Shown here: positions 16,595 through 21,836 of the stretch, piece after piece
Layout: every line of letters begins with the position of its first letter
Position numbering within the stretch: the first letter of the stretch is position 1
Origin: RGIG9079 sp964567845
GTDB taxonomy: Bacteria; Bacteroidota; Bacteroidia; Bacteroidales; Marinifilaceae
Assembly: GCA_964567845.1 (NCBI GenBank)
Contig: CAZMOG010000027.1
Location: 1-21,836 of the forward strand
Direction: 5' to 3'
DNA length: 21,836 bases
Position numbers and translations under genes: made by a program
The notes under the pieces: generated by a model
The model's database searches: none
Told to the model about the DNA's origin: nothing
The model's input: the letters and a program-made list of their open reading frames with translations, nothing else

Positions 16595-17851
16595 TTATGA
16601 ATACCTCTTAGGATATCGTAATAGTATGGCCAATAGAGCAAACAGACCGATTGCGTATGGGTAATAGAGATGTTTGATAATCTCCATTGGTGAGAGTTGC
16701 GATAAGCCCGATGCCATTAAAACTTGTGCTCCATACGGAATGATACCCTGCACAAAACACGAGAAGGTGTCAAGTATCGAGGCAACTTTCCTTGAATCAA
16801 GTTTAAATTTTTCAGAGATATTCTTAGCAATCTTTCCCGAGGTTATAATTGCTATGGTATTATTGGCAGTACAAAGATTTGTAAGTGATACCAATGCTGC
16901 AATGCTTAATTCGGCACTGCGTTTTGATTTTACATTTCCTGTAAGTTTGTTCGTGATAAAATCCATTCCTCCGTTTAGGCGGATAAGTTCAAGCATTCCT
17001 CCTGCAAGCAGGGTAACGGTAATCAATTCGCCCATTCCTGCAATTCCATCGCCCATCGAACCAATGAATCCGAAAATATCAATAGCACCTGTGGATACTC
17101 CGATAATCATACTTGACAAAATACCGATCACCAATACACTCATTACATTGATTCCGCATAGTGAAGTGACAATAACCAAAAGGTATGGAATGATTTTAAT
17201 CCACTCAACAGTGGCGTGTTGTGTGTTGATATTCAGATTTGAACCCATAATGATGTAGTAGATTAATAGAATTACTGCCACCGGCATGACAATCATGGAG
17301 TTGACCTTGAATTTGTCGCGCATTGCACACCCTTGGGTTTGTGTTGCTGCGATTGTAGTGTCGGATATAAATGAGAGATTGTCGCCAAAGAATGCTCCTC
17401 CTGCAACAAGGGCGGTGATATAGGCCTTATCCATGCCGGTTTGGTCGGCAATGCCTATGGCCACAGGCACAAGCGCTACAATTGTACCTACCGAAGTCCC
17501 AAGTGCAAGTGAGATAAAGCATGATGCGATAAAGAGTCCGGCCAAAATCATGTTGCCCGGTAAAAGGTTGAGAGTCAGGTTAACTGTCGCTTCAATCGAG
17601 CCCATAGCCTTGGCGCTCGATGCAAATGCTCCGGCCAGGATAAAAATCCATACCATCAGCATAATGTTGGGGTCCGAGGCTCCTTTGCTAAAGTTTGCAA
17701 TGCGCTCTTTCAGTGGACCGTTACTCATAGTGACTGCCACTACACATGCAATCATAAATGCCACTGCAACAGGAATTTTATAGAAATCCCCGATAATAAG
17801 CGAGGCCACTAAATAGATTACCAAAAAGATTACCAATGGTAATAGTGACAT
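16595..17851 (-). CDS. NhaC-family Na+/H+ antiporter
   Basis: This polytopic inner-membrane protein has 418 aa from the ATG at 17851, which is preceded by the G-rich ribosome-binding-like AGGGGGGA. An ATG six codons upstream (17869) is also possible. About 10-12 hydrophobic segments span the length. Family signatures are LGTSVGTIVALVPVAIGIA (about 117-135) and GGAFFGDNLSFISDTT (151-166), the conserved NhaC motif. Members exchange Na+ for H+, some coupled to organic acids such as malate/lactate. It is somewhat shorter than classic NhaC. It follows fabI after 83 bases, which include a hairpin, and precedes the AspT-family gene. No promoter of its own was recognised, so it may depend on transcription that passes the fabI hairpin. 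The exact substrate is not certain. Confidence 0.85.
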   Translation of the reverse strand: MSLLPLVIFLVIYLVASLIIGDFYKIPVAVAFMIACVVAVTMSNGPLKERIANFSKGASDPNIMLMVWIFILAGAFASSAKAMGSIEATVNLTLNLLPGNMILAGLFIASCFISLALGTSVGTIVALVPVAIGIADQTGMDKAYITALVAGGAFFGDNLSFISDTTIAATQTQGCAMRDKFKVNSMIVMPVAVILLIYYIIMGSNLNINTQHATVEWIKIIPYLLVIVTSLCGINVMSVLVIGILSSMIIGVSTGAIDIFGFIGSMGDGIAGMGELITVTLLAGGMLELIRLNGGMDFITNKLTGNVKSKRSAELSIAALVSLTNLCTANNTIAIITSGKIAKNISEKFKLDSRKVASILDTFSCFVQGIIPYGAQVLMASGLSQLSPMEIIKHLYYPYAIGLFALLAILLRYPKRYS

Positions 17852-17887
17852 AATCCCCCCTTTTCTCATTCTTTTATTTATTAGAAA

Positions 17888-17908
17888 GGCTGACCATATT
17901 GGCCAGCC
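17888..17908 (-). terminator. Hairpin terminator after fabI
   Basis: A 9-bp stem (17888-17896 with 17900-17908) closes a 3-base loop and is followed on the minus strand by TTTCTAATAAATAAAA. The stem has one G-U wobble when read on the minus strand but an A-C mismatch on the plus strand, so the RNA made is the fabI transcript. The U tract is short and the NhaC gene has no clear promoter, so it may be leaky. Confidence 0.65.
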
Positions 17909-17934
17909 AATAGTGTTTTTCTGTTTCTGAAGAA

Positions 17935-18792
17935 TTATCCGTAGATAATATTACCGTTTTCGTCCTTGTACTCGTCAAGTCCCTTTTCGTAAGTAGCCAT
18001 TGCACGAAGACTCATACCAACGCTTGAGAAACCTCCATCGTGGTACAGGTTCTGCATGGTAACCTTCTTGGTCAAATCCGAGAACATCACAATGCAGTAA
18101 TCTGCGCACTCCTCGGCTGAAGCATTTCCAAGTGGAGACATACGGTTGGCAAAGTCGAACAACTTGTCCATTCCCTTTACTCCCGAACCGGCAGTTGTCA
18201 TGGTTGGAGATTGTGAAATGGTGTTGATACGAACATGCTTTTCACGACCGTAGATATAACCGAAACTGCGTGCAATTGACTCAAGAAGTGCCTTGGCATC
18301 GGCCATGTCGTTATATCCGTAGAATGTACGCTGTGCAGCAACATAACTAAGAGCCAGAATTGAACCGTAATCGGCAATGGCATTCTGCTTCTTTGCTGCC
18401 TGAATCATTTTGTGGAATGATACAGCACTGATGTCCAATGTCTTTTCAAGCATGCTATAGTCCAAATCATCGTATGTTCTTCTCTTTCTTACGTTTGGTG
18501 ACATTCCAATAGAGTGAAGTACAAAATCGATCTGACCTCCTAATACCTCTACAGAACGTTTGAATACATTCTCTAGATCCTCTACATTTGTTGCATCGGC
18601 AGCTATAACCTCGCAATTAAGTTTCTCTGCCAAAGCTGAAACCTCGCCCATTCTGACGGCAACAGGTGTATTTGACAATGTGATGGTTGCTCCCTCTTCA
18701 ACTGCCTTCTCTGCAACCTTCCATGCAATAGATTGCTCATTTAGTGCGCCGAAAATAATACCGCGCTTTCCTTTCAATAAATTATATGCCAT
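17935..18792 (-). CDS. fabI: Enoyl-[acyl-carrier-protein] reductase (NADH), FabI
   Basis: FabI catalyses the last step of each fatty acid elongation cycle, reducing enoyl-ACP with NADH in the cytoplasm. The protein is 285 aa from the ATG at 18792, a little longer than E. coli FabI (262). The nucleotide-binding loop reads GIIFGALNEQSIAWKVA (11-27). The active site has Tyr150 in LALSY and the Tyr160-x6-Lys167 pair in YNDMADAK, the spacing that defines FabI within the short-chain dehydrogenases. Ser-Pro-Thr after ISQ (about 194-200) fits the flexible substrate-binding loop. The chosen start begins MAYNLLKGKRG; a 24-residue extension would begin inside the promoter and is rejected. It is transcribed from a strong Bacteroidetes promoter at 18816-18846 and stops before a hairpin. 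Homologues of this type are the target of triclosan. Confidence 0.97.
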   Translation of the reverse strand: MAYNLLKGKRGIIFGALNEQSIAWKVAEKAVEEGATITLSNTPVAVRMGEVSALAEKLNCEVIAADATNVEDLENVFKRSVEVLGGQIDFVLHSIGMSPNVRKRRTYDDLDYSMLEKTLDISAVSFHKMIQAAKKQNAIADYGSILALSYVAAQRTFYGYNDMADAKALLESIARSFGYIYGREKHVRINTISQSPTMTTAGSGVKGMDKLFDFANRMSPLGNASAEECADYCIVMFSDLTKKVTMQNLYHDGGFSSVGMSLRAMATYEKGLDEYKDENGNIIYG

Positions 18793-18815
18793 AGTTTCTA
18801 ATTTAGAATCGGGCG

Positions 18816-18846
18816 CAAAGGTAGTAAAATTTTTACAATACACAAA
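18816..18846 (-). promoter_or_regulatory. fabI promoter
   Basis: The -7 box TACCTTTG (18816-18823) and -33 box TTTG (18843-18846) are separated by 19 bases, an exact match to the Bacteroidetes primary sigma consensus TTTG-N19-TAnnTTTG. It lies 23 bases upstream of the fabI ATG at 18792. Confidence 0.85.
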
Positions 18847-18898
18847 ACAGAACAAAATGTGCAATTTGTCCGATTAGCAGAGTGGTTATTAAAAATAT

Positions 18899-18928
18899 TT
18901 TTTATAAAAAGATTTTTCTATAAAAAGA
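18899..18928. repeat. AT-rich palindrome and direct repeats in the divergent promoter region
   Basis: TTTTTATAAAAA (18899-18910) is a perfect palindrome. TATAAAAAGA occurs twice, at 18903-18912 and 18919-18928, 16 bases apart. They lie between the fabI promoter and the -7 box of the ATPase unit and could bind a regulator or act as an UP-like element. Low complexity makes chance occurrence quite possible. Confidence 0.3.
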
Positions 18929-18950
18929 ACTTTATATAAGAATAAAGTAC

Positions 18951-18958
18951 TATCTTTG
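18951..18958 (+). promoter_or_regulatory. -7 promoter box for the paired ATPase genes
   Basis: TATCTTTG matches the Bacteroidetes -7 consensus TAnnTTTG and lies 38 bases upstream of the ATG at 18997. No good -33 TTTG box is present at the expected distance, so the promoter may be weak or need an activator. Confidence 0.6.
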
Positions 18959-18996
18959 TAGTGATGTTACTTGTAGCAACAATATAGTTTACAGTT

Positions 18997-20163
18997 ATGT
19001 GCATATCAAACAAAATAGGTCCTCCGGTTGAAGGTGCAGACTTCTTCGGTCGAGAGAAAGAGATTCGTAAGGCGAACAGATTGCTTGACAGCAACCATTC
19101 TTTGTTGTTGTCTGCACCTCGCCGTATAGGAAAATCATCGTTGGCAAAACGATTGATTGAGGAAAAAAAGCAACAAGGTTGGAAATGTGTATATATTGAC
19201 CTTGAGGAGACCGCCACAGAAGAGGGCTTTCTTCGTTTGGTTATTGAGGCTTTTAAGAAAAATGGAATATGGAAACAGCTCACCGATGGAATGTCCAAAG
19301 GATTGGTTTCTGCCCTTGATAGAATAGAGAAAGTTACAATCGGTGGTGTTGTTGATATTAACATAGGAAAACGAGAGGAACAAGAGGATTTATACAAGAA
19401 TTTAAAGGAACTGATAAAACATGATGAAGACACCTTTATCGTGGTGGATGAGTTGACACTATTCCTTGGTATATTGAATAAAAGCAAGAACGGAGCAGAA
19501 AAAGTTGCCTTCATTCTCAATTGGCTCAGAAGTCTCAGACAGGTAAGCAAGACAAATGTACGTTGGCTCTTCTGTGGTTCGGTAGGTTTGAGAAACTTTA
19601 CCTCTGCTATGAATCTTGGTTATACTATCAATGATTTGATGGAATTCGGATTGGGAGAACTCTCTAGTGAAGAAGCCAAAGGTCTTTTATCAGAATTGTG
19701 TAAATCTGAAGATATGGTAATGAGTGAAGCACTTATCAATTACACATTAGATAAGTTACATTGGAACATTCCATATTTCATTCAAGTTATATTCTCCAAG
19801 TTGGCAGAAGAGTACGAAGACGAGGTTACAAAAGAGAGCATAGATATTGCATATAACAAGCTATGCTCTGAAAATTATCTCAGCACTTGGTCGGAGCGTC
19901 TATCAGAGTATAGAGAGTATGAAGTACCCGCTCGTCAGATACTTAAAGCACTATCTACTCAATCCGTAGGTTTGGAGCGTGATGCAATGTTGAACATTCT
20001 GATGACAGGTCAAGATGCTTCAAAGGTTGAAGAGGTGGATTACATATTGAGTAAAGTGTTGGAGATGTTGGAAAATGACGGATATATTTTGAAGATGGAT
20101 TCAATCAGAACATTCCGTTCTCCTCTGCTTAGAGATTATTGGTTTAACAAATTTGTTCAGTAA
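18997..20163 (+). CDS. AAA+/STAND-like ATPase (archaeal-type ATPase_2 family), first of a pair
   Basis: This 388-aa cytoplasmic ATPase begins with the family signature FFGREKEI (about 16-23). Walker A is SAPRRIGKSS (39-48; Gly45-Lys46-Ser47), with the first glycine replaced by Ala40. Walker B is FIVVDE (147-152). RWLFCGS (189-195) fits sensor 1. The C-terminal third (about 305-385) looks like a winged helix and closes with SPLLRDYWFNKF, as usual in this family. No effector such as a nuclease, protease or TIR domain is fused. The gene has its own -7 box and is followed after 8 bases by a second ATPase gene. Such ATPases are widespread in Bacteroidetes with no assigned role; STAND relatives act as switches in signalling or defence. 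A stand-alone function cannot be named from the sequence. Confidence 0.85.
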   Translation: MCISNKIGPPVEGADFFGREKEIRKANRLLDSNHSLLLSAPRRIGKSSLAKRLIEEKKQQGWKCVYIDLEETATEEGFLRLVIEAFKKNGIWKQLTDGMSKGLVSALDRIEKVTIGGVVDINIGKREEQEDLYKNLKELIKHDEDTFIVVDELTLFLGILNKSKNGAEKVAFILNWLRSLRQVSKTNVRWLFCGSVGLRNFTSAMNLGYTINDLMEFGLGELSSEEAKGLLSELCKSEDMVMSEALINYTLDKLHWNIPYFIQVIFSKLAEEYEDEVTKESIDIAYNKLCSENYLSTWSERLSEYREYEVPARQILKALSTQSVGLERDAMLNILMTGQDASKVEEVDYILSKVLEMLENDGYILKMDSIRTFRSPLLRDYWFNKFVQ

Positions 20164-20171
20164 ATAAGAAT

Positions 20172-21191
20172 ATGCTGCAGGCAAGATTACCCATATTATA
20201 CGAAACCATGCTCTCTTACGACATTAAGGCAAGGGAAGTTCTTGCTATCAACGAAGAGGCATACACATCCTTGAGTAGTTATCTCTCAAAAGAGAATGTT
20301 ACAAAAATAGCTCAACCGAATTTGATTGTTGGAGAGTCTGGAAGTGGCAAGACCTTTTTGATGAAAAGGCTGTATAGTAGTATTAAAGATAATATGGCTA
20401 ACACCTTGTTTCCTGTCGTTATCGAGGGTAAATCATTGTTTTCAACCGATGATATTTGGAATCAATCAGCTATGCATTTAAATATAGTTGGTGATAACGA
20501 TAGTTTTGATGCTATCCTAAAATGGCAGGAAACCAATTCCAAACGAGTCGTATTGTTCGTTGATAACATACAATACTACTTTGAACGTACCAATAACACA
20601 GAGCAATATGGATTGAGAGGAAAACTGAATAGAGGAGGTGCTCCAATTCTTATTGCGGCTTCCGAAAATGTACTGCCCGCTTTCACAGATTATGATGCGG
20701 CCTTCTTTGATGGTTTTAAGATAATCTATCTTAGACCACTAACAATATCAACTGTCGGAAGGATTATAGATGGTGGATATGACACTAATCGTTTAGAGAA
20801 GATTATGGCATATATGCCAAAGACTATCCGTTCAATGTCCATAGCAATGGAGATATTGGATAAGTCGGAAGATTCAACAAACGACCTTGCATTTTTATCA
20901 GATTATTTTTTCTCTCACTATCAGGAGAAATTTGATTCGACAAGCATACCGACGCAAAGAATATTGTCCGCCTTGTCACAATCGGTATCAGGACTTACTT
21001 TATCTGAAATACGAGAGATAACAGGCCAAGGGAATGGTAAAATATCTCCATATCTAAAACTGATGATTGACCAAAAATTGATAAGCAGGGAGGCAAGGTC
21101 TTTAAGAGGGGGCATCTATTTCATCATAGATCCGCTTTTCAAATTATGGTTACAGTATAATACCGTTACGACTTATAAGAATAGAGATTAA
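20172..21191 (+). CDS. AAA+ ATPase with C-terminal winged-helix-like region, second of a pair
   Basis: This 339-aa protein has a canonical Walker A GESGSGKT (54-61). Its Walker B, VVLFVDN (126-132), ends Asp131-Asn132, so the usual catalytic Glu is replaced by Asn. LILIAASENVLP-like residues (about 159-169) fit sensor 1. The N-terminal 45 residues are helical. The C-terminus (about 258-330) reads like a winged helix (IPTQRILSALS, LTLSEIREITGQ, ISPYLKLMIDQKLI) and ends with a YFIIDPLFKLWLQY motif. This mirrors the 'PLLRDYW' end of the upstream ATPase. The pair therefore probably arose from the same STAND/ATPase_2 group and may form a mixed complex. The gene is only 8 bases downstream and should be co-transcribed. 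The function is unknown; a replication or plasmid-partition role has no support here. Confidence 0.82.
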   Translation: MLQARLPILYETMLSYDIKAREVLAINEEAYTSLSSYLSKENVTKIAQPNLIVGESGSGKTFLMKRLYSSIKDNMANTLFPVVIEGKSLFSTDDIWNQSAMHLNIVGDNDSFDAILKWQETNSKRVVLFVDNIQYYFERTNNTEQYGLRGKLNRGGAPILIAASENVLPAFTDYDAAFFDGFKIIYLRPLTISTVGRIIDGGYDTNRLEKIMAYMPKTIRSMSIAMEILDKSEDSTNDLAFLSDYFFSHYQEKFDSTSIPTQRILSALSQSVSGLTLSEIREITGQGNGKISPYLKLMIDQKLISREARSLRGGIYFIIDPLFKLWLQYNTVTTYKNRD

Positions 21192-21246
21192 ATGGCTTTT
21201 GGCGGAAACACGTAGTGTTTGCGAGTTAGGAGAGAGGGGTAATTAA

Positions 21247-21292
21247 AAAGGGGTAAGTTTGTTTTGTGAAGATAAAACAGAACTACCCCTTT
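21247..21292. terminator. Bidirectional terminator between the ATPase pair and the PspC genes
   Basis: A 9-bp perfect outer stem AAAGGGGTA/TACCCCTTT (21247-21255 with 21284-21292) continues inward as an interrupted stem to an 8-base loop. It is followed by TTAAGTTTTAAT on the plus strand and by TTAATTA on the minus strand, directly after the stem's own terminal TTT. It is well placed to stop both converging transcripts. The remaining bases from 21192 to 21246 contain only a small AAACAC-GTA-GTGTTT hairpin (21206-21220). Confidence 0.8.
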
Positions 21293-21321
21293 AAGTTTTA
21301 ATAGATTTGTTTAGGGAGAGG

Positions 21322-21498
21322 TTATGCTTTTGGCATAAGAATCCACATAATCAAGTATGCAAGGATTCCGAATCCTCCCAAAAGAACACAAAGTGCCCAA
21401 ATAAGTCTAACAACTCCTGCAGACATTCCAAAACGCTCAGCGATACCGGCGCAAACACCTGCAATCATTTTGTTTGATGATCTCTTTAATTGTGCCAT
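21322..21498 (-). CDS. Minimal PspC-domain membrane protein (58 aa)
   Basis: This short gene encodes 58 residues, almost exactly one PspC domain. It begins MAQLKRSSNKMIAGVCAGI. After AERFGMSAGVVRLIW come one or two hydrophobic segments (ALCVLLGGFGILAYLIMWIL), ending MPKA. PspC proteins are small inner-membrane proteins, named from the phage shock protein C of Proteobacteria, where they sense envelope stress. In Bacteroidetes the role is not established. The ATG at 21498 lies 19 bases after the stop of a second PspC gene, so the two form an operon that ends at the bidirectional terminator. The two proteins share the K-R-x5-MxAGVCA pattern and are paralogues. Confidence 0.9.
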   Translation of the reverse strand: MAQLKRSSNKMIAGVCAGIAERFGMSAGVVRLIWALCVLLGGFGILAYLIMWILMPKA

Positions 21499-21517
21499 AA
21501 TGTTTAATTTATGTAAG

Positions 21518-21739
21518 TTATTGTCTTTCTATATGTCTGTGTCTATCCGAAGGCATTTCATTAGGGATGATTATCCATGCAACAATGTATATCAACAGCC
21601 CCGGAAATCCTGCGGTAAATAGTGATAAAAGTACATATCCGATTCTTACCAACGATGGATCAAGATCCATGCGTTCTGCCAGACATGCACATACTCCTGC
21701 CAGCATTCTGTTTTTAACAGGTCTTTTTAGTTCACTCAT
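21518..21739 (-). CDS. PspC-domain membrane protein (73 aa)
   Basis: This 73-aa protein starts at the ATG at 21739 (MSELKRPVKNRMLAGVCACLAERM). A longer frame from TTG 21769 is rejected because that codon is part of the -7 promoter box. The PspC domain fills residues about 3-58, with the conserved LDPSLVRIGYVLLSLFTAGFPGLLIYIVAWIIIP membrane region (two hydrophobic stretches split by a glycine/proline turn). A basic, His/Arg-rich tail of about 14 residues (SDRHRHIERQ) is absent from the smaller paralogue downstream. It is probably an inner-membrane protein with an envelope-related role; this comes from the family name, not from direct evidence. Confidence 0.9.
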   Translation of the reverse strand: MSELKRPVKNRMLAGVCACLAERMDLDPSLVRIGYVLLSLFTAGFPGLLIYIVAWIIIPNEMPSDRHRHIERQ

Positions 21740-21766
21740 TCTGTTTATATTAATAGTACAACTATG

Positions 21767-21774
21767 CAAAGTTA
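21767..21774 (-). promoter_or_regulatory. -7 promoter box for the PspC gene pair
   Basis: TAACTTTG on the minus strand fits TAnnTTTG and lies 27 bases upstream of the ATG at 21739. No clear TTTG -33 box is visible upstream. Bases 21775-21836 otherwise contain no gene, only a weak hairpin with TCCGC/GCGGA arms near the window edge. Confidence 0.55.
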
Positions 21775-21836
21775 ATACCTTTTTTTGGAATAATCTTATA
21801 ATCCGCTAAGAATAAAAAGTTTATGCGGAAAGTTCA

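Noticed and set aside
16674..17258. 194-codon plus-strand open frame opposite nhaC
   Set aside because: It is antisense to the NhaC membrane segments. Long reverse frames over hydrophobic genes are common and no start signal or domain supports it.
18793..18864. 24-residue extension of FabI
   Set aside because: It covers the fabI promoter and precedes the conserved FabI N-terminus. The ATG at 18792 is the standard start.
18918..19550. 210-codon minus-strand open frame opposite the first ATPase
   Set aside because: It would converge with the -7 box and the Walker A-coding region of the plus-strand gene, which has strong motif support. The product is Ser/Phe-rich without domains.
21206..21220. 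AAACAC-GTA-GTGTTT hairpin just after the second ATPase
   Set aside because: It is a perfect but short hairpin without a following U tract. The stronger hairpin at 21247-21292 explains termination, so no separate function is claimed.
21740..21769. Ten-residue extension of the 73-aa PspC protein from TTG
   Set aside because: The TTG is part of the -7 box TAACTTTG, and the following codons do not look like PspC sequence.

Overview
The window looks like chromosome from a Bacteroidales bacterium (Bacteroides/Prevotella/Parabacteroides type). The evidence is a SusC/SusD outer-membrane pair, many lipoproteins whose lipobox is followed by acidic residues, BACON, DUF1573 and leucine-rich-repeat (LRR) domains, and promoters with the Bacteroidetes -7 box TAnnTTTG. 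Genus and species cannot be fixed from the sequence. No rRNA, tRNA, CRISPR array, insertion sequence or phage gene was seen, and no stretch longer than about 300 bases lacks a gene.

Bases 60-16556 (minus strand) are dominated by one long gene cluster. It reads, in transcription order: an AspT/YidE-family inner-membrane transporter, a SusC-like TonB-dependent transporter, a SusD-like lipoprotein, a DUF4984/DUF4843-like lipoprotein, a BACON/DUF5003-like lipoprotein, two large LRR lipoproteins, a subtilisin-like (S8) protease lipoprotein, a DUF1573 protein and a small lipocalin-like lipoprotein. It closes with a strong hairpin terminator at 60-99. Gaps between genes are 0-29 bases and two genes overlap or abut, so it is most simply one operon of ten genes. 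The one good promoter seen is in front of the AspT-family gene and is flanked by two palindromes. There are no glycoside hydrolases and there is a secreted protease. The SusCD pair also resembles peptide-importing SusCD/RagAB systems. I therefore infer that the locus captures, cuts and imports protein or peptides rather than polysaccharide.

Upstream on the same strand lie an NhaC-type Na+/H+ antiporter gene (16595-17851) and fabI, enoyl-ACP reductase (17935-18792). fabI has its own promoter and a hairpin terminator after its stop.

Bases 18793-18996 form a divergent promoter region. To its right, on the plus strand, sits a two-gene unit of related AAA+/STAND-like ATPases (18997-20163 and 20172-21191), both with a C-terminal winged-helix-like region. 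The function is unknown. A bidirectional terminator (21247-21292) separates them from two small PspC-domain membrane protein genes on the minus strand (21322-21498, 58 aa; 21518-21739, 73 aa).

The two best candidates for something undescribed are the LRR-plus-subtilase SusCD operon with its palindromic promoter, and the paired ATPase unit. The individual protein families are known. The way the parts are combined, and the function of each unit, are inference.
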